DNA of 64,000 nt from Citrobacter freundii ATCC 8090 = MTCC 1658 = NBRC 12681 (lineage in GTDB: Bacteria > Pseudomonadota > Gammaproteobacteria > Enterobacterales > Enterobacteriaceae), in contig NZ_CP049015.1 in NCBI RefSeq assembly GCF_011064845.1, forward strand, positions 1,798,001 to 1,862,000, given 5' to 3'. Under the pieces are notes generated by a model. The model ran no database searches. It was not told where the DNA came from and saw only the letters and a list, made by a program, of their open reading frames with translations. Made by a program: the position numbers and the translations under genes. Numbering within the stretch: position 1 is the stretch's first letter; every line of letters begins with the position of its first letter. Positions 47,916 to 56,629 of this stretch are shown piece by piece.

Positions 47916-48668
47916 ATGCGCAAGGGTAAAGTTATTGTTATATCAATGATGTTTTTTTGTATCCTTATTTTTATTGCTGCTATTGTCTGGTTTATGATGT
48001 ATCAGGGGGAACTCACTGAACCTACCAGTGAAGAGAAATATGCCGCCATTCTGCATGCTTCAGGCCTGTTGAAATCAGATGAGCACGATAAAAAAACAAT
48101 TAAAAATTTGTATCAACGTTATATTTTAGCGCGTAAGGTTAATCTGGATTCCGGTGAATGGGTAGCTGATGACGTCCAGACGCAGGGATGTAAAAAACTC
48201 GCTCCGGAACATGATCCCGCGAAGATCCATCAGCGCTGTACTATTGCAGATGTATATCTTGTAAAAGATAAAAGTAATAAAATTCAACAAATTATACTCC
48301 CTGTTTTCGGTGAGGGTGCGAAGTCAATGATGTATGCCTTTCTGGCTCTTGACCCAGACGGACGTACGGTTAAAAACCTGTATTACTATCAGCAGCGGGA
48401 AACTCCTTTTTTGGGAGCCAGAGTGGAAGATGAAAGTTGGCGCAAGCAATGGCCGGGTAAAAAAGTGGTTGATAATAACTTGATGCCAGCGCTAAGAATA
48501 ACTCAGGAGAAACCAGAGAATATCGATGAATATACAGTGGATGGTATTTCTGGCGCGACCCTGACATCGAATGGGGTTGAGAGAAGCATCAACTACTGGA
48601 CAGGCGAACAGGGTTACGGCCGTTTTTTGCAACGGATTACTCGTGGTCCTGATATAATAGTTCCCTGA
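47916..48668 (+). CDS. NqrC-like FMN-binding membrane protein
   Basis: 250 aa. One N-terminal membrane helix (residues about 7-29) and a periplasmic FMN-binding domain. The flavinylation motif DGISGATLTS is intact with Thr215 as the expected ApbE-modified residue, and FLGARVEDESWRKQWPGKK corresponds to the NqrC LGxxxxxxxW...W.GK block. Two cysteines (Cys92, Cys108) stand in the middle. It is alone: no nqrABDEF nearby. Clearly AT-richer than its neighbours. Position between scsD and the iron-uptake genes suggests a periplasmic electron-transfer role, possibly ferric reduction; this is inference. Confidence 0.82.
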   Translation: MRKGKVIVISMMFFCILIFIAAIVWFMMYQGELTEPTSEEKYAAILHASGLLKSDEHDKKTIKNLYQRYILARKVNLDSGEWVADDVQTQGCKKLAPEHDPAKIHQRCTIADVYLVKDKSNKIQQIILPVFGEGAKSMMYAFLALDPDGRTVKNLYYYQQRETPFLGARVEDESWRKQWPGKKVVDNNLMPALRITQEKPENIDEYTVDGISGATLTSNGVERSINYWTGEQGYGRFLQRITRGPDIIVP

Positions 48669-48698
48669 TCACTTTTGTCTTAAATAACGTTTATCTTC

Positions 48699-48734
48699 AT
48701 ACTCACTGTTGGCCTCATTTGCGTCAGTGAGTAT
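48699..48734. repeat. Inverted repeat after the NqrC-like gene
   Basis: Perfect 10-bp arms ATACTCACTG/CAGTGAGTAT with a 16-base loop, 30 bases after the stop. No T-run, so a weak or factor-dependent terminator, or a protein-binding site. Confidence 0.5.
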
Positions 48735-48898
48735 GGGGCAACTCTATTCCATATCACCGATAAATTCTCCTGTATTGACGGCATCACTAATCAATCCCAA
48801 ATGTCTCAGTTTCGTATTCATCACATTTTCATGAGATAAATTTACATAACTTGTTACCCGTTGACATTTTTATGATCCAGGTCATGTACAACGCAAGC

Positions 48899-48924
48899 TA
48901 AAATCGATAATGATAATAATTATC
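48899..48924 (+). promoter_or_regulatory. Fur box and candidate -10 of the fet operon
   Basis: GATAATGATAATAATTATC (48906-48924) matches 17 of 19 positions of the classic Fur box GATAATGATAATCATTATC, 17 bases before the fetM start. A -10-like TAAAAT (48899-48904) abuts it, so bound Fur-Fe would block transcription. Predicts induction by iron starvation. Confidence 0.88.
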
Positions 48925-48940
48925 ATTTGTATTTTACGGG

Positions 48941-50890
48941 ATGCGTACCGTGCGTAAGTTCTGTGTTTTCCTGCTGACCACTTTGTGTAGCTTGCTTGTA
49001 AGCCTTCATGTATGGGCCGCAACAAACTATGCTCCATTCATTGAGGATATTGAGCAACGTCTTGATAAAACAGCAGAACTTTACTCTCAGCAACAAACTG
49101 ATGAAGCGCGGCGAACGGTGCAAATGGCCTACTTTGAGGTATTTGAAAACCTTGAAGGTCCTATTCGAATCAACATTTCCGCCAGCAAAAGTTATGAGAT
49201 GGAAAGCGCTTTTGGTGAGATCCGTCGCATGATTGGCGCAAAAAAATCGCTCTCTGACGTGCAGTCTAAAATCGACTGGCTCAAAGCCTCGCTGCGCGAA
49301 GTTGAACCTGTGTTAGATGGCGGACATCGCCTGGTTGCCGAAGAGCAGCACAATGCGTTTTCTAGGACAGATATCGCCGTACACTGGCAAGAGAGTTTTC
49401 GTGTTATCGACGATTTGTTGGCCCAGGCAGTAAATAACTATCAGGCCGGGAATTTAAGCGTAGCCAGCCAAAACGTTCAACAAGCGCACTATCAGGGTTT
49501 TAAAAACTCAGAGATGGAAATGTCGGTCAGACAGAATCGATCGGCAAAAGACGCTGCTGCGATTAACCAGCAATTTTCTGCGTTGATTGCGCTCACCGCA
49601 GAGCCAGATCGCCTTAATGATGTCTCTTATCAGGTCACTACGTTGTTACAGGATATTGAGGATCTTCTGCCTGGTTTGCCTACTACCCGTGACGAACAGC
49701 AGGTCACGGCGGTGCAAAATACGGCGAATACGCCCACGGCACAGGATGATATAGCCCGCGCAGACTGGGCTGCCGTCTCGTTGGGTATCCACCAAAGTAT
49801 TCAGAAAGCGATTGCCCGTTACCAGGAGGGCGATGCGAAGAATGCCATTCTGGATGTGCAAGACAGTTATTTTGACCGCTTTGAAGCTAGCGGTATGGAA
49901 AACAAAATCGGTTCTCGCGATTCGGCGTTTAAAACCTCGCTGGAGGCTTACTTCACGCGTCTGGTTAGTCTGATGAAAGCGGGTCAGCCAGTGGAAAGAC
50001 TCAACGCCGAAGCCAGCGCACTGGAGCAGGATTTACAAAAAGCGGTGGTGATGTTGGGAGAAGGAGTAGAAACCCAGTGGAGCCTGCTGCTCTACAGCCT
50101 GATGATCATTGTCCGCGAAGGACTGGAGGCCCTGCTTATTGTGGCGGCCATCGTGGCTTATATGGTGAAAAACAATCACCAGGATAAGCTTCCGTTAATT
50201 CGCCAGTCGGTGATTGTTGCATTATTCGCCAGCGTCATTACCGCTGTGATATTCCAACTCCTGTTCACGAATTCCGGCGCCAGCCGAGAACTGCTGGAAG
50301 GCGTAACGATGCTGATTGCCGTCGTCATGCTGTTCTTCATGAGCTACTGGTTACTGTCTAAAGTCGAGGCTCGCCACTGGAAAGCATGGCTGGAAGGGAA
50401 ACTGTCCCACTCACTTTCCCGTGGTTCACTGGTTGGACTGTGGCTTACCAGTTTCCTGGCGGTTTACCGCGAAGGGGCGGAGACCGTGCTGTTTTACTAC
50501 GCCCTGATCGGGGATGCGAATGATATTTCTGGGCATATGGCGATTGCGGCAGGTTTTGTTATCGGCTGTGTTGTTCTGCTGGTCGCCTGGCTCATTATGC
50601 GCTACTCGGTTGTACGCCTGCCTTTGAAGCCGTTCTTTATGTTTACCGGCAGTTTTATGTACCTGATGGCCTTTGTATTTGCGGGCAAAGGGGTTCTGGA
50701 ACTGGTGGAAGGTAAGCTGTTCCAGCCAACGTTGATTAACGGCTTCCCCGAAATCAGTTGGTTGGGAATTTATCCCTACGTGGAAACGTTATTACCGCAG
50801 GCCATATTGCTACTTGCGGCGCTGGCGGCGCTGTGGGTGATGCGGAGGAAAAGCACTGTTCCTGGGGAAACGATAAAAACTAATCTATAG
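48941..50890 (+). CDS. fetM: Ftr1-family iron permease FetM
   Basis: 649 aa. Signal peptide (MRTVRKFCVFLLTTLCSLLVSLHVWA), a long periplasmic helical domain with repeated FE(N/A/S)-type segments (residues 27-380; MAYFEVFENLEGP, AHYQGFKNSEME, DSYFDRFEASGME), then a seven-helix Ftr1 membrane domain. The two iron-permeation motifs REGLE (392-396) and REGAE (510-514) are present. Closely fits FetM of uropathogenic E. coli, which with FetP imports iron. A GTG at 48950 is an alternative start. Operon head, under a Fur box. Confidence 0.92.
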   Translation: MRTVRKFCVFLLTTLCSLLVSLHVWAATNYAPFIEDIEQRLDKTAELYSQQQTDEARRTVQMAYFEVFENLEGPIRINISASKSYEMESAFGEIRRMIGAKKSLSDVQSKIDWLKASLREVEPVLDGGHRLVAEEQHNAFSRTDIAVHWQESFRVIDDLLAQAVNNYQAGNLSVASQNVQQAHYQGFKNSEMEMSVRQNRSAKDAAAINQQFSALIALTAEPDRLNDVSYQVTTLLQDIEDLLPGLPTTRDEQQVTAVQNTANTPTAQDDIARADWAAVSLGIHQSIQKAIARYQEGDAKNAILDVQDSYFDRFEASGMENKIGSRDSAFKTSLEAYFTRLVSLMKAGQPVERLNAEASALEQDLQKAVVMLGEGVETQWSLLLYSLMIIVREGLEALLIVAAIVAYMVKNNHQDKLPLIRQSVIVALFASVITAVIFQLLFTNSGASRELLEGVTMLIAVVMLFFMSYWLLSKVEARHWKAWLEGKLSHSLSRGSLVGLWLTSFLAVYREGAETVLFYYALIGDANDISGHMAIAAGFVIGCVVLLVAWLIMRYSVVRLPLKPFFMFTGSFMYLMAFVFAGKGVLELVEGKLFQPTLINGFPEISWLGIYPYVETLLPQAILLLAALAALWVMRRKSTVPGETIKTNL

Positions 50891-50919
50891 CTGTTATTTG
50901 AGACGAGAGGATATGTCTG

Positions 50920-51447
50920 ATGACCATGAAGAAAACCCTGATTGCCAGTGCAGTGATGGCCGGTATTTTCACTGCTCCGGCAGCGTTTGCCTTTAAGGAG
51001 TATCCGGCAGGTGAGCCTGTCACCATGAATGAGATGGAACTGGCCGCTGTTTACCTGCAGCCAATCGATATGGAACCGCGTGGCATGGGATTACCGGCAG
51101 CAAAAGCCGATATTCACCTTGAGGCGGATATTCATGCCGTGGAAGGCAGTAAAAATGGTTTTGGCGCAGGCGAGTGGATCCCTTATCTGACTATCAGTTA
51201 CACCTTGATTAACAGTGATACGGGTGAAAAACAAGAAGGTACGTTCATGCCGATGGTTGCCAGCGATGGCCCTCATTACGGTGCGAACATCAAAATGATG
51301 GGGGTGGGTAACTATAAAGTGACCTATCACATCGAACCGCCGTCAAAAGCAGGTATGCACCGTCATACAGACAGTGAGACCGGTGTTGGTCGTTGGTGGA
51401 AACCATTTGACGTGAGTTATGAATTTAAATACGTCGGCCTGAACTAA
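50920..51447 (+). CDS. fetP: P19/Tp34-type periplasmic metal-binding protein FetP
   Basis: 175 aa. Signal peptide of about 24 residues (ending PAAFA), then the P19 fold: FKEYPAGEPVTMNEMELAAVYLQPIDMEPRGMGLPAAKADIHLEADIHA and VTYHIEPPSKAGMHRHTDSETGVGRWWKPF. Met, His and Glu residues in MEPRGMGL...DIHLEADIH and the late HIEPP and HRH supply the dinuclear Cu and Fe/Mn sites of the family. It captures ferrous or ferric iron for FetM. 29 bp after fetM. Confidence 0.93.
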   Translation: MTMKKTLIASAVMAGIFTAPAAFAFKEYPAGEPVTMNEMELAAVYLQPIDMEPRGMGLPAAKADIHLEADIHAVEGSKNGFGAGEWIPYLTISYTLINSDTGEKQEGTFMPMVASDGPHYGANIKMMGVGNYKVTYHIEPPSKAGMHRHTDSETGVGRWWKPFDVSYEFKYVGLN

Positions 51448-51647
51448 GCGCTTTTCCATCAGGCTGCTTGATTTGCCATTTTGGACCGGGCAGTGCTCAC
51501 AATCTTACGTACGAAGTGTACCCACGATTTGTTTTGCGCTGCTCATGTCTTAACTGACCGCGAACTTATCCCCCTGATGGGCTGGCTCTAAATTATCGAT
51601 GTACCTGGATAGTTACATCATTCAATCCGCCGTACAGAGTCGATGTT

Positions 51648-53027
51648 ATGAGTTATTTTTTTGTCACGACGCTACAGGTTTTTTTCTGCATTGCGCTGCT
51701 CTCCGGGGTTCTCTGGAGTCGCATCGATCCCCCTTCTTTGCGCCCACTCGTCTGGACCTTACTCACAGGTTTAATCGTTGGCGTGCTGGTGGGACTTACC
51801 CTCCGTGGCTCGCAGCCAGTGCAATTGTTGCTGGTTGGCACAGAAGTGATGATTACGCTGCTGTTTGTGTTGAGCTTCTGGTGGGTATCAAAGCGCATTC
51901 GCTACCTGTGGCAGGCGATTTTGGTGTTTGGCGCAGCCCGACATTGGGCTTTGGATCCCAATCTCGGCGGATTAACCAGCACCCATGTGCTAAATACCGA
52001 TCTGCTGTTGAATCTGACGGCAATGCTATTGGCATTTGCGATCCTCTGCCTGGTTGGGGTACTGAGCGCCATGCTGTTGCGTCGTATTCGTGGACTCTAC
52101 TGGCCGTTGACGCTGATTCTGATGGTCATGATTTGGCTGCCATTAAGCGGTAATTTGTTGCTACTGCTAATGAAACTGCAGGTGCTACCGCTGGCGAAAT
52201 CGCTATTGAGTTTCGTGGCCAAAGTGACAAACAACGCGGCGATGTATAACTGGTTGGGGGCCGCCCTATTACTTGCTCTGGCACTGTGCTGGGTACCGGC
52301 GTTGTTATGCGCGTTCCGCCAGACGCGTAAAGCCGATGAGCCGATTGCTTATCGACTGGCGCTGGCGCATCGTCGAAATGCGTTTCGTCTTTGGCTGGTC
52401 ACGCTAGGTTGTGCGGTGGTGGTGATCGCCGGACAACTGTGGTGGGAAAAAGTCGCCTCTCAACCGCCGCAGTTGTCAGAAGCCATTCCGGTACAACTTG
52501 CCAGTGATGGCATGGTTCATCTGCCAATAGAACGACTCCGTGATGGCAAGCTGCACCGCTTTGTTTGGGTGGCTGATGATGGTAAAGCGGTACGTTTTTT
52601 CGTGATTAACCGTTATCCCGACAAGTTGCGTTTGGGGGTAGTTTTTGATGCCTGTCTACTGTGCGGCGATCAGGGTTACGTGATGGAAGGTAATCAGGTT
52701 ATCTGCGTGGCATGCGGGGTACACATTTTCATTCCTTCGATTGGTAAACCTGGTGGTTGCAATCCTGTGCCAATTGAAAACTGGCGTAATGATGAGAAAG
52801 AGCTGGTGATCCCAGGTAAAGAGCTGGCTGCTGGCGTGAATTACTTCTCGACGGTCATGACCATCAAGGTGACCGACCCGGTTGATGGTTCCACATTGAC
52901 CAATACTTCTGCTGACTACAAATACAGCTATGGTGGCAAAACCTGGTTTTTCTCGTCCGAGGCCAATTACGATCGCTTCCGTAAAACCCCGGAACAGTTC
53001 GTCCCTGCTGAATTGAGGGAGGAGTAA
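51648..53027 (+). CDS. DUF2318 Fe-S membrane protein with C-terminal YHS-like domain
   Basis: 459 aa. N-terminal half has about eight hydrophobic segments; the periplasmic C-terminal half is DUF2318 with CLLC, CVAC and GGC cysteines (FDACLLCGDQGYVMEGNQVICVACG...GKPGGCNP). The last 60 residues (MTIKVTDPVDGSTLTNTSADYKYSYGGKTWFFSSEANYDRFRKTPEQF) are a YHS metal-binding domain in which the usual DPVCGM cysteine is aspartate. Family members sit with Ftr1/P19 in Campylobacter, Yersinia and UPEC and are thought to handle electrons for iron. Probably the fetA equivalent; symbol withheld. Confidence 0.88.
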   Translation: MSYFFVTTLQVFFCIALLSGVLWSRIDPPSLRPLVWTLLTGLIVGVLVGLTLRGSQPVQLLLVGTEVMITLLFVLSFWWVSKRIRYLWQAILVFGAARHWALDPNLGGLTSTHVLNTDLLLNLTAMLLAFAILCLVGVLSAMLLRRIRGLYWPLTLILMVMIWLPLSGNLLLLLMKLQVLPLAKSLLSFVAKVTNNAAMYNWLGAALLLALALCWVPALLCAFRQTRKADEPIAYRLALAHRRNAFRLWLVTLGCAVVVIAGQLWWEKVASQPPQLSEAIPVQLASDGMVHLPIERLRDGKLHRFVWVADDGKAVRFFVINRYPDKLRLGVVFDACLLCGDQGYVMEGNQVICVACGVHIFIPSIGKPGGCNPVPIENWRNDEKELVIPGKELAAGVNYFSTVMTIKVTDPVDGSTLTNTSADYKYSYGGKTWFFSSEANYDRFRKTPEQFVPAELREE

Positions 53028-53029
53028 CA

Positions 53030-54313
53030 ATGCTGTGGAGAATGTTACGACAATCCTGGGGGCGTAATCTCCGACGCAAGGGGCTGGCTATTATGACCGT
53101 CTTTCTTGCGTCCAGCCTTATCTCCGCCTTGCTGGCGGTGTCGATTGATATTGGCGATAAAATGTCCAGAGAATTGAAGTCCTATGGTGCCAATATTTTG
53201 ATTGAACCTGCCGGACAGGCGGCGCTTCCTGCACTTTTCAGTGAAAACAGTAATCCACTATCAGGACAGGATTTCCTTGATGAAGCGGAACTCCCCAACA
53301 TTAAGGATATCTTCTGGCGCAACAACATTGTCGGCTTTGCCCCTATGCTTGGCGGTGATGTCGACGTTAACGGCAAAGAAGTACGTATTCTCGGCACCTT
53401 CTTCAGCCAACCGGTAGATATTCCAGATGAAGAAGGGTTTGAGACGGGGCAAAAAACGGTAAGCCCGTTCTGGCAAGTGACAGGCCACTGGCCGCAAGAG
53501 CCTGCTGGTGATGCTCCTCAAACACTGGTAGGGCATGCGTTGGCACGACAAACGGGCTGGAAGCCAGGCGATAAACTGGTGATCCGTACCAGCAATACAA
53601 CGTTGAATGTGGCCGTCAGCGGCATTCTCTCCAGCGGCGGGGACGAGGATAACCAACTGGTTATGCCGTTGAGCACGGCGCAAACGTTGCTGGATTTACC
53701 CGGCAAAGTACAGGCCATTCGTGTCTCAGCGCTGACGGTGCCGGAAAATGAATTGTCGCGTCGGGCGCGTGAAAATCTCGATGCACTGAATGCTGAAGAG
53801 TACGACCTTTGGTACTGCACTGCCTATGTCTCGTCCATTGCTCATCAACTGGAGGAGGCTATTTCCGGTGCAGAAGTTCGCCCTGTGTGGCAGGTTGCTG
53901 CATCTGAGGGGGTTGTAATCGATAAAATTCAGTTGCTGATGGCCGTAGTGACGGTCGCAGCACTGGCAGCTTCGGCTATGGGAATTGCGTCACTTATGAC
54001 CAGCACCATTATGGAACGCGCTAAAGAGATCGGCCTGATGAAGGCGCTTGGCGCGCATCAGTGGCAAATCATGCTGTTGTTCTATCTTGAAGCCGCGTCC
54101 AGTGGACTGGCCGGAGGGGCATTGGGATGTGTTGCTGGATGGGGAATGGCGAAAGCGATTGGCCTGATGCTATTTGATGCGCCATTGAATTTTGCCTGGA
54201 TTGTGGTGCCATGTGTATTGGTTATTGCGGTCCTGATTGCCCTGATTGGCACCTGGTTCCCGGCCCGCCGTATTGCCCGCCTGTATCCTGTGGAGGTGCT
54301 GTATGGCCGCTAA
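53030..54313 (+). CDS. FtsX/MacB-type ABC permease (iron-uptake cluster)
   Basis: 427 aa. N-terminal membrane helix, large periplasmic MacB_PCD domain (residues about 45-290), then three helices of the FtsX domain (AAVVTVAALAASAMGIASLMTSTIMERAKEIGLMKALGAH...). Member of the MacB/LolCE class, which moves substrates or force at the periplasmic face rather than importing. Starts two bases after the DUF2318 gene and overlaps the next permease gene by 11 bp. Same position as Cj1661-type genes in Campylobacter. Confidence 0.88.
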   Translation: MLWRMLRQSWGRNLRRKGLAIMTVFLASSLISALLAVSIDIGDKMSRELKSYGANILIEPAGQAALPALFSENSNPLSGQDFLDEAELPNIKDIFWRNNIVGFAPMLGGDVDVNGKEVRILGTFFSQPVDIPDEEGFETGQKTVSPFWQVTGHWPQEPAGDAPQTLVGHALARQTGWKPGDKLVIRTSNTTLNVAVSGILSSGGDEDNQLVMPLSTAQTLLDLPGKVQAIRVSALTVPENELSRRARENLDALNAEEYDLWYCTAYVSSIAHQLEEAISGAEVRPVWQVAASEGVVIDKIQLLMAVVTVAALAASAMGIASLMTSTIMERAKEIGLMKALGAHQWQIMLLFYLEAASSGLAGGALGCVAGWGMAKAIGLMLFDAPLNFAWIVVPCVLVIAVLIALIGTWFPARRIARLYPVEVLYGR

Positions 54314-55433
54314 ACGTACGATGCTCTGGTTGCTGGTATGGCGGGCACTGCGTCTGCGTTTTCAGCGAGTTAGCGTAGTATTTGCCGCATTGATGGTCGG
54401 GGCGACCATTGTGACCGCGCTATCTGCGGTGTGGTTCGACATCAATACCAAAATGAGTGAAGAATTGCGGACCTTTGGCGCAAATTTCTACATCGGGCCA
54501 GGCCATGGCTCCGGCATGCCGCAGCAAGCGTTGCAGACTATTTTAGATCAGGCACCGCAAGGCCTGGTTCACGGAGCCAGTCCTTGGCTTTACGGTATGG
54601 CGCGTACCGAGCTGGAGAAGGTGGTGATTGTCGGCGTGTGGTTTGAATCCTTGCAAAAGCTGGTGCCGTACTGGCAGGTTCAGGGGAATTGGATTGGTGT
54701 CAGCTTTGACGATCGCAATGCGATGATTGGCATCAAATTGGCTGAGCGTCTTAACGTCCAACCGGGCGATAACATCATCCTGGTGGATCACAATCAGCGC
54801 AAAAACTTACAGATAAAAGGCATTGTTGAAGCCGGTGATGCGACAGATAACATGCTAATTGTGAGTCTTGAAGTGGCGCAGGCGTGGTTGCATCAGCCCG
54901 ATAAAATCAGCCATGGGCTGCTGAGTGTCAGTAACGATGTCGGTCAGGTGGAAAACTATGCCAGCCGATTGCAGGCTCAATACCCGGATCTGGAGATCCG
55001 TCCAATACGGAAAGTCTCCGCATCAGAAGGACAGGTACTGGATAAAATAAAAGGGTTAATGGGGCTGGTATCGGTTGTGATCCTTGCGCTGTCATCTTTG
55101 TGTGTGAATACCACGTTGATGGCCATTGTGGGTGAGCGGGCAAGGGAATTTGCGCTGCAAAAAGCGTTGGGGGCCAGCAACGGTGATATTGTCCGGCAAA
55201 TTCTCCTTGAAACCTGCATTATCGCGCTGGCTGCAGTGGTTTGTGGGTGGATCTTAGGGTACATGTTGGCCCAACTACTGGGACTGACTGTATTCAATGC
55301 CGCAATATCGCTACGCTGGCCAGTGCTGCCCATCACCCTGACATTATCTTTACTGGTCGCCATTCTGGCGGCGATTGTTCCGGTCCGTCGCGCGGTTAGC
55401 ATCGAACCCGCAAAAGTGTTGAAAGGAGAGTAA
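54303..55433 (+). CDS. Second FtsX/MacB-type ABC permease
   Basis: 376 aa, same architecture as the preceding permease: N-terminal helix, MacB_PCD-like domain, and three C-terminal helices with MAIVGERAREFALQKALGASNGDI, the ATPase contact. The ATG at 54303 (MAAKRTMLWLLVWRALRLRF) was chosen because an earlier in-frame start would overlap the previous gene by 68 bp and add no hydrophobic start. Forms a heterodimer with its neighbour by inference from the paired genes. Confidence 0.87.
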   Translation: MAAKRTMLWLLVWRALRLRFQRVSVVFAALMVGATIVTALSAVWFDINTKMSEELRTFGANFYIGPGHGSGMPQQALQTILDQAPQGLVHGASPWLYGMARTELEKVVIVGVWFESLQKLVPYWQVQGNWIGVSFDDRNAMIGIKLAERLNVQPGDNIILVDHNQRKNLQIKGIVEAGDATDNMLIVSLEVAQAWLHQPDKISHGLLSVSNDVGQVENYASRLQAQYPDLEIRPIRKVSASEGQVLDKIKGLMGLVSVVILALSSLCVNTTLMAIVGERAREFALQKALGASNGDIVRQILLETCIIALAAVVCGWILGYMLAQLLGLTVFNAAISLRWPVLPITLTLSLLVAILAAIVPVRRAVSIEPAKVLKGE

Positions 55434-55437
55434 CGCC

Positions 55438-56133
55438 ATGTCCGTTGTGCAGACCCCATCAATGGCGATTGAAACCCGCCATTTATATAAACGGTTCGGC
55501 GATGTTACCGCCTTAGATGACATCAACCTGCAAATAGTGCAGGGGGAGTTTGTCGCGATTATGGGCGCTTCTGGTTCGGGTAAAACGACACTGATGAATA
55601 TTCTGACCTGCCTGGACACCGCGACAGAAGGTCAGGTGTTTTTAGATGGGATTGATGCTGCCGCACTGGATGAAGAGGGGCGTCGCCGTTTTCGCGCTGA
55701 GAAAATAGGGTTGGTATTCCAGCAGTTTCATCTGATCCCGTTTTTAACCGCGCTGGAGAATATCATGCTGGCGCAACACTACCATAGCGTGGTAGATGAA
55801 GCGGCGGCCAGGAAGGTTCTGGAACAAGTCGGTCTTGGGCATCGAGTAACGCACCTGCCGAGTCAACTTTCTGGGGGAGAGCAGCAACGGGTGTGCATTG
55901 CCCGGGCGCTGGTCAATGAGCCGCCGGTGATTTTTGCCGATGAACCTACGGGTAACCTCGATGAAGAGAATGAACAGCGGGTGTTGGATCTACTCACTGA
56001 CCTGCATCGGCAGGGGCGCACGATTGTGATGGTGACGCATAATCCGGCGCTGGGGTTATTTGCCGATCGTATTATCCGTTTGCAGCATGGCAAATATCAC
56101 GGTGAGGAGGCTAATCAACATGCGCTGGATTAA
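55438..56133 (+). CDS. MacB/LolD-type ABC ATP-binding protein
   Basis: 231 aa. Walker A GASGSGKT (residues 43-50), Q-loop LVFQQFHLIP, signature LSGGEQQR, Walker B VIFADEPTGNLDEEN and H-loop VTHNP: typical of the FtsE/LolD/MacB group. It would energise the two FtsX-like permeases directly upstream. It starts four bases after the second permease and overlaps the following thioredoxin-like gene by 14 bp, so the whole set is one transcript. Confidence 0.92.
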   Translation: MSVVQTPSMAIETRHLYKRFGDVTALDDINLQIVQGEFVAIMGASGSGKTTLMNILTCLDTATEGQVFLDGIDAAALDEEGRRRFRAEKIGLVFQQFHLIPFLTALENIMLAQHYHSVVDEAAARKVLEQVGLGHRVTHLPSQLSGGEQQRVCIARALVNEPPVIFADEPTGNLDEENEQRVLDLLTDLHRQGRTIVMVTHNPALGLFADRIIRLQHGKYHGEEANQHALD

Positions 56134-56605
56134 CGTATTAACTTTCGCCATTTTGGTTCTGATTAGTGGATGTAAAGAAGAGAAGTTGGTGGTTGGGCAG
56201 CAAGCCCCGGCGCTGGCAACATTCGACCTGCAGGGGGGGAAGGCTGGGCTTGAGCGCTGGCGTGGAAAGGCTATTTATCTAAACTTTTGGTCGGCGGGAT
56301 GCGGTGGCTGTCTTGCCGAAATGGACGCGCTGGAAGCGCTAAGTAAAAAGTGGGGCGATAACGTTGTGGTCGTGGCTGTGAATACCGATCCGGCAACGGT
56401 TAACATAGATGACTTACTGACGAAACATCAGGTTTCTTACCCGGTACTCCGCGATCAGCTTAAGATTTCCCAGGAACGCTATCAGGTCATCGGCACGCCA
56501 ACCTCTGTGTTAATTGACAGGGATGGTCGTGTACTGGAATTACACCAGGGGATGCGGAAACCGCCTGAGTTAGATGCAACGTTTGCGCGACTGGCCGCCC
56601 GATGA
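56120..56605 (+). CDS. TlpA-like thioredoxin lipoprotein
   Basis: 161 aa. Lipoprotein signal with lipobox LISGC (Cys18), thioredoxin fold, active site CGGC (residues 61-64, FWSAGCGGCLAEM) and cis-Pro GTPTSVLID. The ATG at 56120 (MRWINVLTF) places the lipobox properly. Expected at the periplasmic face of a membrane, probably handling thiol redox for the Fe-S or iron proteins of the cluster. Last gene of the fet operon; overlaps the ATPase gene by 14 bp. Confidence 0.9.
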   Translation: MRWINVLTFAILVLISGCKEEKLVVGQQAPALATFDLQGGKAGLERWRGKAIYLNFWSAGCGGCLAEMDALEALSKKWGDNVVVVAVNTDPATVNIDDLLTKHQVSYPVLRDQLKISQERYQVIGTPTSVLIDRDGRVLELHQGMRKPPELDATFARLAAR

Positions 56606-56629
56606 ACGCGATACAAAGAGAAACACTAT

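Noticed and set aside
48699..48734. Inverted repeat as a standard Rho-independent terminator
   Set aside because: The stem is AT-mixed with a 16-base loop and is followed by GGGGCAAC, not a T-run.
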